A stretch of DNA of 64,000 nucleotides from Tetragonia tetragonoides. Lineage: Eukaryota > Streptophyta > Magnoliopsida > Caryophyllales > Aizoaceae. The stretch is from NCBI GenBank assembly GCA_038025085.1, contig CM076140.1, forward strand, positions 15,768,001-15,832,000, in the 5' to 3' direction. The position numbers were made by a program, and so were the translations under genes. This document shows positions 23,916 through 42,337 of this stretch, one piece after another. The notes below the pieces were generated by a model. That model was not told the origin of the DNA and made no database searches. It saw only the letters and a list, made by a program, of their open reading frames with translations. Numbering within the stretch: position 1 is the first letter of the stretch; each line of letters starts with the position of its first letter.

Positions 23916-26515
23916 TTTTTTTTTTTGGGTAAAAAGAAGCAACTTTATTACCAAAATCATAAAGCATAGAATTCATACAAAGCTAGTAAGGGAGTCAATC
24001 ATGGTCAAGGCACCTTCTAGGAAGGGTACTTGGACCATGGTTTCCAAGCCTTACTGCCTCCATTAGCAAATCAAATTAAAAAGACCTACATCCCTAGCTT
24101 TCACCTTACTGGGCCTAATAATACCAAATCTAACCTGCATAAGTTTCTTAACTGACATAATAATCCCAAGAGGATCACATTGAGTATTTCTGAACACAAC
24201 TTTGTTCCTGTCAAGCCAAATGAAGTATACAGCAGCTGCTGCAATTGCGAAATAAACCAGCTTCTTTTGTTTACTTCCTCTCCGTTTCTTCAGCCAAGCA
24301 GGCCAATGATGCAACTCAGGTGGCCATGCAGTAATCTTAGCCCATTTACATAAACCTTCAACAACCTGTCTAGAAATACAACATGAGAAAAACAGGTGTG
24401 CAATTGATTCATCTTGCTGATGACACAGTGGACATCTCTTGTAAGGAATATTGCAGTTCATCTTACAGAGCATGTCCCTTGTAAGTAATTTACCTTGCAA
24501 TACTAGCCACATATAGACAACATGTCTAGGGATATTGTATCTTCTCCAAGCAATCTCAGCATTAACAAATGAGGTCTAACTCCCCATAAGCATCTCATAG
24601 CCCAGCTTAATAGTATACTCCCCACGCTTATCAACAGGCCAGACTGAAGTAGGATACAACCCCCCTGTATTACCTCTGAGCTTCAAAATCTTCTTCCAGT
24701 ACCAGCTACAATCACTTGGTACTGTATTCATACAAGTCTACCCCCTTGAGGTAAACAACATTGACCCACCGCACCCATAGGCTATCCTTCTTGTTAGAAA
24801 TAGCCCATAGATGTTTAGCAATAGCCGCCTTGTTCCACCATTTGCAGTTCTTAACATTAAGGCCCCCAAATTTCTTAGGCAAACACACATTTTCCCAAGC
24901 AACCAAGGGAATTTTAGCTCTAGTTTCAGATTGCCCCCATAGGAAGTTTCTGCAGACTTGCTCTATGCTTTTCACCACAGATTGAGGAAGAATATATATA
25001 GACGCCCAATAGACATGCATGGTATACAAAAATGGATTAACCAATTGTGCTCTTCCTGCAAGAGACAAGTGCCTAGTTGCCCAGCAACGCATCCTAGCAG
25101 TGATCTTATCAATCAAAAATTTGCAGTCTAACTTAGACTATTTAGTTGGTGACATAGGCATTCCCAGATATTTCATAGGGAAATTTCCTGCACAAAACCC
25201 AGTTAAATTACAGTTCTGTTGCTTGACAGAATCAGACACACCTCCTACATAAACTTGTGACTTGTTCAAGTTAGCACACAAGCTGTGAAGGTAGACCTGG
25301 TAACAGATTATAACATCCTTATAATCTGTTACCAGGTCTCCTTCCTCTGAATAGATAGCTGTAACTTTGTTTTTGAGACGTCTTTGTTTGATGACATAAT
25401 GGTAGTACTTTGTGTTCAGATCACCATGCTTAAGCCAGTTCACTTTGCTTTTTTGTTTGTAAAAACTTTCCAAGGCATAAGAACATCTTCTGTACTCAGT
25501 GACAACACTCTTCTCCTCTTGCTGTAACAAAAGATTGAGAGGGTCCTGCTGAAGCTGTAGTTGTACCCTTTCCAACTTAGTTCTAGCCACATCAACCCTA
25601 CACTGAATGTCACCAAACTAAGAGTGATTAAGCTGCTTCAGAGGTTTCTGAAGCATTCTCAACTTCCTGACCACTGCATACATCTGACAGCCTCTAATGT
25701 TATTACTCCATGTCCTAGCAACAACATTTTGAAAACAATCTGCTGTAGACCACATATCAAAGAACCTAAATGGTCTTCTACCATATTCTGGGAATTGAAA
25801 GAATTTAACCACCAGTGGCACATGGTCTGAGGTATCATCCAATAGGGCATGAGTAATAGAGCCTGTAAAAACATCCACCCATTCCCCATTAACAAAAACC
25901 CAATCCAACTTCGTACAAACTTTATGCTCTCCCTCTTGTTTATTATTCCAAGTATAACGTCCCCCAATTCTACTCATCTCTTGGAGTTGATAATAATCAA
26001 CACAGTCTCGAAAATCTTTTATTTCAGTAAAAGATACAGGATTACCTCCTATTCTGTCATCTCTCAACAGTATACTGTTAAAGTCCCCTAGGATTAACCA
26101 GGGAAGACTCATACTATCACTGGTAGTCTTCAAAAAATTCCATAAGTCAAGCCTTTCCTCAATTGAATTATAATCATAAACAAAAAAGGTATAAAAGTCT
26201 TGTTGAGACGCCAAATGAGTTACCTTGCAGTGAACCACTTGAGCCTGAGAAGACTCCACACAAACTCTAAAAATGGAAGGATGCCACACAACCCAAATTC
26301 TACCCCGAGGATCTTTATCAAGGTTAATATGAGAACCTCACGCAGGGAACAAATTATTGTAACAAAACTGAAAATTAGGTTTTCTGATTTTTGTCTCTAC
26401 CATACCTAGCAACCCAGGTTTATTCTTCAAGCAGAAATGGGAGAAATCTCTCTGCTTTGCAGGGCCTTTAAGACCCCTCACATTCCATACATATTTTATT
26501 TGGTGATCATTCTTT
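23916..26515 (-). mobile_element. L1-type LINE inserted in the Harbinger element, RT core deleted
   Basis: On the minus strand the order is: APE-type endonuclease (about 26495-25618, from WNVRGLKGPAKQRD through LILGDFN and DHVPLVVKF), connector (25590-25345, NWLKHGDLNTKYYH), thumb region (KYLGMPMSPTK near 25150), an RT C-terminal part (25116-24712, LSLAGRAQLVNPF, WGQSE, PKKFGGLNVKN) and the zf-RVT domain (24512-24063, C-x2-C-x7-H-x4-C). The palm with the YADD-type site is absent: the frame jumps at about 25300, where a perfect palindrome sits. Stops interrupt the endonuclease (after FPA near 26340) and the region near 25137. A T-run at 23916-23928 is the poly(A) tail. It splits the Harbinger element between transposase and Myb genes. 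No clear target-site duplication was found. Confidence 0.9.
25293..25339. repeat. Perfect 19-bp palindrome with 9-b loop at LINE deletion junction
   Basis: AGACCTGGTAACAGATTAT at 25293-25311 is followed by a 9-base spacer and its exact reverse complement at 25321-25339. It lies exactly where the reverse transcriptase core has been lost from the LINE. No other part of the LINE is palindromic. Confidence 0.95.
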
Positions 26516-26642
26516 TTTTATTTTAATGTTTGAGACTTCATTATATATGCTTAGCTTGAGTGGAAAATTAAATCTTCTTATATGTGACTTATATTCTTTT
26601 CCCAATTTTATATGGTTGCTTTGTGTTTATTGTATTAAGCAG

Positions 26643-27694
26643 ATGACTGTTGTTGGAGAGAATAAAAGTAAACAAGGTTATAAAATTTGAAAAAGAGAAA
26701 GGAGAATTTGGACGGCTGAAGAGGAAAGTGTACTCATTGATCTTCTCCTTGAAATGAATGACTCCAATTGGAAAGTAGATACGGGTCACAAGTCAGGTTA
26801 CCTTTCACATATCGAGAAAGAAATAGCAAAAAAATTACCAAATGCCAACTTGAAAGTTGATCCACACATTAAATCAAAAGTGAAGATTTGGAAGAAACAG
26901 TTGTCATATATCATAGAACTTCAAATGTATGGTAGCGGCTTTGGTTGGGATGACGAGAAAAAGATGGTAAAAGGAGACGAGGTTGTATTCATGGAGTGGG
27001 CTAAGGTATCGTTCGCATATATGTTTTACGTTTTTTTTTTTTTTTTTTTTGTTAACCGTATGTTTTTGTTTCTTTTATCCTGCTAATGATTATACTTTTT
27101 GTTTGTGTTATGTTGTTTTGGTAGAGTCGTGATGGAGCCGTTGTTTTATTCAATAAACCCATGATACACTATGACAAGCTTTGTGTCATTTATGCAAAGG
27201 ATTTGGCCAAAGGAAACAAAGCTAAAGGTCCAGGGGAGCAATCAAACATGGACAATAGTAATCAATCTACTAAGAATGAGACAGAAGGCGCTAGCCAAGT
27301 GGTGGATGAATCAACTTCTCAAACTCAAGGTACCCCTGGTATTTCTAGACAATCTTATAAGAGGAAGTATATGGAAAATGATCGTATCGAATTGGAGTTC
27401 ACCCAGTTATCTAAAACTCTTTCAAGCTGGTTTGAAGCAGAAAAGGAAAACGCATCAGCATTGAATGATATTAAAAAGGCTTTTGTGCATGGGGTTGAAG
27501 TGCAGGAGCAAATTAGTGACAGGAGAAAACAATTATTCAATGAGCTAGGATCAATTCCTGAACTTTCTCCCGAACAAGTTGTGAAGGCCTCTCGTGTCAT
27601 TGGGCAAGATGCTGCGAAAATGAAACTTTTCTATAATACACCACATGCGCTCAAAAAAGTGTTTGTTTGCCAAGAGATCAATGATGAAAATTAG
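26643..27694 (+). pseudogene. Harbinger Myb/SANT-like partner protein gene
   Basis: Exon 1 (26643-27005) and exon 2 (27125-27694) join in phase 0 at GCTAAG|GTATCG and GGTAG|AGTCGT. The N-terminal Myb/SANT-like domain is plain: RRIWTAEEESVLIDLLLEMN, a K-x2-Y-HIEKEIAKKLP core, KSKVKIWKKQLSYIIELQ, GFGWDDEKKMV and EVVFMEWAK, then SRDGAVVLFNKPMIHYDKL. The C-terminal half is acidic and helical. In Harbinger elements this protein carries the transposase to the nucleus and the ends. The sixteenth codon from the likely ATG is TGA (26688), where CGA is expected between KI and KRERR; the rest is intact, so a downstream ATG at 26754 could only give a truncated domain. Confidence 0.85.
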
Positions 27695-27699
27695 TAGGT

Positions 27700-28650
27700 T
27701 GTTAAATTAATTATATTTCAATGTAGTTGATAGAGAACAATGTTTTTTGTATCTCACTGTTTTTGGGAGATTTTAGACCAAAGATTGCGATATGTCAATT
27801 ATATCATGTGACTTTTATAGTTTCGGTCATTTTGTTATCCTTACATTTTTTTTTTCTGGTGTGTTTTGTGTGTGGTTATTGGGAGAATTAAGAGGAACTG
27901 TGTATGGTTGTTGTTCTCTTTTCTAAGTGTAATGTTTTTTGTGATATGTCATTGCGCGTTTGGGGCTGTATTTTCAGCTCTGGTTGCTGTTTTCTCTTTT
28001 CTGCATGTTGTTTTCGCTTTTCTAAATTCTGTTTTCTGTTTTCTGAGTGTATGCGTGTTTGCTGTTTTCTGTATGCGTAATTGTAACGTGTTTTCTGTTT
28101 TATGAGTGTGATGCTGTTTGCTTTTTGCTGTATGCGTATGCTGATTGCTGATTGCTGATTGTTGCTTGCCTGCTGTATTTTTTGTTGCCGTTATCTGTTT
28201 TCTGTATGCGAATGTTCAGTTTCTTGTGGCCTGCTGTATTTTTGGTTGCTGTTTTTGTTTTCTGTAGGTTGTTGTTGCTGTATTTTCAGTTTATGGTCGT
28301 TGTGGGTGGGAAAGCCTGTGAGACAGTGATGAGAAACTAGTTGTTGAAGTTTGTTATCTTTGTACGAGTAATTCTATGAATTTTTGTTTTGAGGTTCATC
28401 AGAACAAGAATTAAAAAAATTGAAGTTTGTCATGTTTTTTTTTAGTTGATGGGTATATTGGTAAAATAATCATTCTTTTCCCAATCCCAAACCCACTCAC
28501 CAAACATGAGATATAATTATCCCTAGTTTATTCCCTTTTATCACCAAACAAGGGAGTGGAAATAAATAATGAAGTCCCTATCCCCAAAAATGAACTCCCC
28601 ATCCCCACCTCTTAATCCCCAAACTCCTATCCCACATACCAAACGTTCCC
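27700..28650 (+). other. Harbinger 3' region with T/G-rich reiterations
   Basis: After the Myb/SANT stop, GTTTTCTGTATGCG-like and TTGCTGATTGC units are repeated irregularly (27850-28320). Frames at 27866-28105 and 28152-28340 are Phe/Val/Cys-rich readings of these repeats. The last 200 bp (from about 28450) mirror the left subterminal sequence (CCCATCCCC versus its complement) and belong to the long inverted end. Confidence 0.6.
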
Positions 28651-28653
28651 TTA

Positions 28654-29136
28654 TACTCTTATGTCTAAGGGCTCGCAAAAGTACGTCTGCTTCCGTGTAG
28701 TCGGGTTGTTGAAACCATTCAAACCTTCGTCTTCTTTTATTAAAGCGAACGACAAAGTTTACCTCCTATGCGCATAGACTTAAGAGGGAAGAACAATGCC
28801 AAAAAGCCTCGTTGGTCAAAAAGGGATAGGAATCATCTCCATTTAACCAAGTAAATGGAGGTTTCTATTTACTAAATAGAGGGTTGGATTTGCTTTTTGC
28901 AAATTATTTCTTTATATTTGAAAATATAGAGAAACAAATCCGACCCTCCATTTAATAAATGGAAAGGATCTCACATCGTCAAAAGTTTGAGATTAACATA
29001 ACCAATGAGTTATATTAATGATATTAACCGTTAGGCAACATATGAATTTTTCCTCTATTACGGCGGTCTAAAAAGTGACATAAGACATGAAAAACTAGAA
29101 CTTCACAGGAAACAGACCAAGTACAAGAGGAAACAC
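28654..29136. other. Intergenic with short fold-back at 28839-28967
   Basis: No gene. CCATTTAACCAAGTAAATGG and GAGGGTTGGATTT on the left are mirrored by AAATCCGACCCTCCATTT on the right, giving a hairpin of about 130 bp with an AT-rich centre. No target-site duplication was assigned. Confidence 0.5.
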
Positions 29137-29139
29137 AAT

Positions 29140-29549
29140 GGGTCTGTTCGGCAATCTTTAGATGTAGCGGTAATCTTAACTGTTTTATTAGTGGTTAGCT
29201 ATTGAATTAGCTATTAGTTGTCATGAGCGGTACGTAACTGTTAGCGGTTTACTTGTTGGGTGTTCGGTAAAGTTAGCGGTTTAATTAGCTGATTGATGTA
29301 AAATGACATAAAAAGGCACATTATTATTTTTTTTTATTAAAAATAAAGGGATAGAATCGGGATCAAGTGCCTAAATAATTTCAACAGCTAGCCTTTGGAG
29401 TTGAAAGGCTAATTTTATTAGCTTTTGTAAAACACTACTCTAACAGCTAACAACTAACTAATTACCGAACACAACAAATTATGATAGGTAGTGGTTTGAC
29501 TAGTTTAAACCACTAACATTTACCCAAAAGCTACTTGTCGAACACACCC
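29140..29549. mobile_element. 410-bp MITE
   Basis: The left end is GGGTCTGTTCGGCAATC; the right end on the other strand is GGGTGTGTTCGACAAGTAGC. AAT flanks both sides (29137-29139 and 29550-29552). Inner GTTAGCGGTTTA / TAGCTATT words and an ACAGCTAACAACTAAC stretch extend the inverted symmetry. The GGGTGTGTTCGGCAA end type and 3 bp duplication suit a Tourist-like (PIF/Harbinger) MITE, although AAT is not the usual TTA/TAA target. Non-coding. Confidence 0.75.
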
Positions 29550-29552
29550 AAT

Positions 29553-30409
29553 AGTTGATAGTTGAGAAGATAAAACATTCAGATCGAAGTGTTATATGTT
29601 TTTTTTATGAGTGCTACATGTTTTCTTTATGTTTTACCATAAAATGGCTAACACAAAAACTTTTATAAAACGGTATTTTATACCTTTAGGTAGGGTCATA
29701 CTTAAGTCAAATAAGGGTGAAGATTCATAAAAAATAACCCCTGCATTTCTAAATAGTGACCACGTTTTATTGTGAATTGGTCTCATACAAGACTTAGTGA
29801 ATACTCTAATTAGGTTGATTTAATTGACACAAATGTCATCACTGTGCCCGAAACAACATTGATATACTGTTTTCTTAAAGGTTTGCCAGAATTACCACGG
29901 CCCTACAGAGGAGGATCATCTGAGTATTTCTTTTGTATTATTGATCTGTTCCCAGGAAGAAAGGAAATAAGTTGCTCAAATATTATTTGAACCAAACAAC
30001 ATTTGCACATAAAAACTACCCAAATTTACAGATGTCGATGTGCCATTGCCATCAACTACCACTCAACGGGGATGATTCAGCTAACATCAGCCACCCACAT
30101 AACACACTAATCACTAATCTATATTCTATCAGGTGTTATTAACACTAATGTTGTTTTTGGCTAATTTATCTCCCATTTTTCACAAATTAAGGGCACAAAG
30201 CCTGTATTGGAGAATCTCCAGCTAAACAACAAACTAGCACATCTACAACTCAAAGGACTCGTTCTCCAATTTACGTTCGTCCCCAACATGTCAAGAATGG
30301 CTGTGCATAGGAAATCATGGCAACTAAATACATTTTTACCCAAGAACAAGATTTCCTCAACAAGATTGCTCTTTCACAGTCACACCTGCAACATTAGGTG
30401 CCTATTCAT
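29553..30409 (-). other. bZIP gene 3' flank and 3' UTR region
   Basis: Lies directly after the stop codon of the bZIP gene on the minus strand. Its near part (about 30000-30409) probably holds the 3' UTR. No canonical polyadenylation site could be fixed and no other gene is seen. Confidence 0.4.
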
Positions 30410-38536
<8,127 letters not shown>

Positions 38537-38860
38537 TTTTGGGGTTGGGGTTTGAAAGAGTCAATTTTGCTGTTTTATTGGGGGTCCAAAATGTTAGGGA
38601 TTTTTGGGTAGTTAGGGATTTTGAAAGTTTTGGAGGAGAGAGAGAGGGACGAGAGTTGCGCGGAAGGTTTGAAAAGGGGAAATAAGGGAAGAGGGAAGAG
38701 GGAAGAGGGAAGAGGGAAGAGAGAGGGAAGGAGATGAGTGAGTTAGAAACTTAGAAGTAAGAACGGGGAAATGAAATCTCGAGGAATGTAAAGGAATGGT
38801 TGTGTTATGGATGGGAGGACTTTTCCTTAATTGGAAAATTGTAGTACATCAAGATTCAAA
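38537..38860 (-). promoter_or_regulatory. bZIP gene 5' leader/promoter with GGGAAGA repeat
   Basis: Upstream of the bZIP start codon, a purine-rich tract with about six GGGAAGA units (roughly 38680-38730) reads as a CT-rich leader on the gene strand, common in plant 5' UTRs. No clear TATA box was fixed. Confidence 0.5.
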
Positions 38861-41394
38861 GAAAGTTTACTTTACCACCTAAAACAAGGAAAATTTACAT
38901 TTTTGGAGGAAAGCTAGAGTTCGAATTAGGTAGTGATTTTTAAGGAAGGGATTCGGATCTCTAAAATATTTCATTTTCCGCATTTATGCATTATACTTGT
39001 AAATGCTTGTCAGTATTGCTATGTGTTAAAAACTTAATTTTTCCTTTTTTCTTTGTTTGTAATCAACTTAACACGTGATAAGCATCCACAAGTGTAATGT
39101 GTGAATGCAGAAAATGAGGTATTGAAGAGGATCCAATTCCGAAAGGAAAATTTTGTGAAAATTGCCAAAGATCTATCAAGTTTGGTCGAGAAAGCTAATA
39201 AAGCAAACTTTCTCGAGTACCTCCTAAAATAAACAAAAAACAATCCTTGTTTAATCCTCTTTGTTAGGATTTTTTGCCAACTTTATCTTATTCTCGGGTT
39301 TGCTCTCACCCGTAATTCATATGACTAAATTATTAAAGGCTTATTATCACCCAAAAATTAGATTTGGGGGGATTCAAAGTCAAATGATTAGTGGGCGGGG
39401 AAGTAATATAGTAACAGGATAGAGGGTTAAAGCATGTAACAATAGTCACGCGCATTGCGGTTGCGGGTGATGACAAATTGGAAAACAAGAGGCAAAAGTT
39501 GGTCAAAAACTAGAATAAGGGGGCCTAAACAGGATTTTTACTTTTTAAAGGGGGTATTTGGCAAAGTTTGTTTTGTTTTGAGGGTGTTATCGACACAACA
39601 TGGTGAGCTTCAGGATTTTTTTGCCAAATTTTCCACTTTTTAATTAAACAAAAATTGTGCTAGATTTTATGACTTGTACTAAATTCTACTTGGGTTTGGG
39701 TTTAAAAATTTTGGAATGAGCTAAATATATGCTTTTTGGATGTTTATTTTGGTTAGACTTTACTCGTGAATAAATTTGTCTTCAGGGTGGAATGGCTATA
39801 AAGATGGGATTTTAAAAGAGGATGAATATGATTGTTTTCCTTTAAAATGTAAGCATAATCATACGCACGAGGTACAACTTGTTTTCAAGAAAAAAATCTA
39901 CTAGTATAGGGGAATATGATTGTGTTTCCTTTAAAATGTAAGCATAATCATACGCACGAGATACCACTAATTTTCAAGAAAAAATCTACTAGCATCATTG
40001 TTAACTACCATAATTTGAGGTGGTTTGTTATAACAAATACTACATTAAAATTATTGATTTCTACGCCAGTGACCTTAATATTGTTTACTAAAAGATTTAT
40101 AATAGTTTAAATACAAAATTTAATGAACGTTTTCAAATATATTAGGATTTTTGTTGAATGTTGATGCAGGGATGCATTCAGTATTGCACTGCACTCTATT
40201 CTCTACTCGCATAAATCAACAAAAATCTTCATCGATTATACCCATCCACATGGTGTGCTCTAGCCACTGACTAATTTGTGTAGTTATAATTGATCATTCT
40301 CGCATAATATTCTAAGAGGTGATGGTTGAACCCATAAGAAATCATTTTTCTTTCAATTAGTTATCCCCACAAGCATTGGATATGAGGATAATGTTGGAAT
40401 GAACCTACTCCGTTATCTCATCATCTTGTTATTAATTGACATTGTCAGAGCTTATAATGAAAAGATTGATGGAGAGTTCATGGTACCCTATTTTTTTTGG
40501 TAATGTTCCCATCATGCATATAAAGTCTTTTCATGTCTATTATTGATTGAAGAAAGGGTAAAATTATCTTTCAAGTCATCATATTAATTGAAGTTAAAGC
40601 TTATCAAGATAAATTAATATTTTTAAACCTACAATATATCACGTGCAAGTTTCAAAAGACTATGAATCCCGTCCATTTTGTCAAAATGCAAGTGTATCCC
40701 ATGAAATATTAATATCAATTGAAAATTTGCTTGGGTTTCTTGTTGAACTCTCTTATGGAAGGTTGAACCTTTACTAAAGTCGGACGTATATGGACTTGAA
40801 GAAAGGGAGGGTGGGTTTGATTAGCCAAACCTTTTAATGGAAAACAATTCAACAATCTTTTTTTTTTTTTTTTTTTTTTTTAAGATTGAAATATTTTCAA
40901 TTTCAATATGTATTTACAATTTGATTTACTTAATAAATGAAGTCAAACAAATATACAATACATTCCTACAAAATATAAATATATATATATAAGTGGATGT
41001 TGCACGTTGATTGATGGACACGTAAGCATCCACCTAAGCTTTCATTTCACCATCATTTGCCAAGTGTAATCCATCTCATCTTAATAATTAATGTGTTTAT
41101 ACTGAATTCAATGTATATTGCTAACTTTATAGTTTGATTATCTCTTATATAATTAAGTGGTTAATTAATGTGTGAATTTCCTTTTGATGGTTGACTTTGG
41201 AAAATATGTATTAGTGTATTACGGTAGTTGATCAAATTCAACTAAATCGAATTATTTGATTCAAAGCGGACTTTTAGGATTGCACATTGAACATTCGATT
41301 TAAAGTTAAACTCTATCATTTGAAGTTATTTGTCTAGATTTCCCAATCTGAATTTTATAAATGTGTAGCACGAGAATGTATATAAGTAAATTGT
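38861..41394. other. Intergenic, no supported gene; tandem duplication 39824-39995
   Basis: AT-rich DNA. GAATATGATTG...AATCTACTAG is tandemly duplicated with an 88 bp period (39824-39911 and 39912-39995). A poly(T) run lies at 40858-40881. No frame shows a domain. Confidence 0.55.
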
Positions 41395-41830
41395 ATCGTT
41401 GTTAGATTGACACGTAGACTTTGACACATAAGCAAATATTGACATGTCATCAAATAATATAGGTGCATGTATCTTTTATTATCCTAAATTCCTAATGTCA
41501 TAGTATAGGTCCATGTATCTTCAATTAGTATTGCATGTATCTTCTGTTAGGCACCATATGTCTGTTAGGGAATGTATCTAATAAATTACGACAATAAAAT
41601 TTATTATTTGGAACCAATTATATTTATTTAAAATCGTGCATCACGAGGGATATGCAACGAGAAAGAAATGGGAAAGCAAAAGAGTTGATTTGAGCATAGA
41701 AAGCGAGATGTCCACAGACTAGGAATTATATAGCAATACGTGACATAGGCGAAAAATTTATTTCAAGTTTGTACCAATGAAAATGTTTTAGTGTTATAAA
41801 CATACAAGTCGTGTATCGGACAAGAATGTA
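41395..41830 (-). repeat. Inverted copy of the 700-1110 dispersed element
   Basis: Its reverse complement follows 700-1110 from end to end, including GATGACATGTCAATATTTGC, GTGATGCACGATTTTA and ACAAACTTGAAA. The copies are 40 kb apart in opposite orientation. Confidence 0.75.
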
Positions 41831-42337
41831 ACTAGTTTGTCCTATTTCTAGTGATGAAGATTGAAAACATTAAACATTGTTAGCCAAGGGTAGAAATTAT
41901 TCCATTTCCTACTACTCACTCTATTAGTCTCCACTAAGATATACAGAAAATATTCAAAGCCACAGCACCACGCAATTAGGCCAACACCTGTCCCAAATAA
42001 CAATCATATGGATATTATACAAATGATATTATAAAATAATTAGCAAAACAGAACTCCACATTCAGTGTCACGATTGAATGAGTCATGACTGAAATCCACA
42101 TTCAGTGTCAGGATTACCTTAAGCTATAATATGATAGTGCTACAACTCTATTCTCTATTGCTTCAAGAATACAACATAGAAACTTTATTGAACCTTAATA
42201 CAGGTAAAAATTTGTAAATAACAAGGCGAGCCAAAAACAAAAATACTTCTCTGAACTAGAGGATTAAAGTGAGCCTTATGGTATGATATCTTGAAACCGA
42301 AATTACGACACTAATTGTTAGCCTTATGGTATCCCAG

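Larger units (their letters stand above)
20593..28650 (+). mobile_element. PIF/Harbinger transposon, 8.06 kb, decayed
   Basis: The left end CAGTACGTTTGGTAGATAGG and right end (other strand) GGGAACGTTTGGTATGTGGG share the ACGTTTGGTA core typical of plant PIF/Harbinger ends. TTA flanks both sides (20590-20592 and 28651-28653), the usual 3 bp target. Inside are, in order, a PB1-like exon, a DDE transposase pseudogene, a reverse-oriented LINE insertion and a Myb/SANT-like gene. The transposase and Myb/SANT pair is the diagnostic two-gene content of autonomous Harbinger elements. The outer three bases of the two ends differ, so the exact borders are slightly uncertain. Confidence 0.85.

Noticed and set aside
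27866..28340. Hydrophobic Cys/Phe/Val-rich frames resembling membrane proteins
   Set aside because: They lie in irregular T/G-rich repeats in the Harbinger 3' region, with no conserved pattern.
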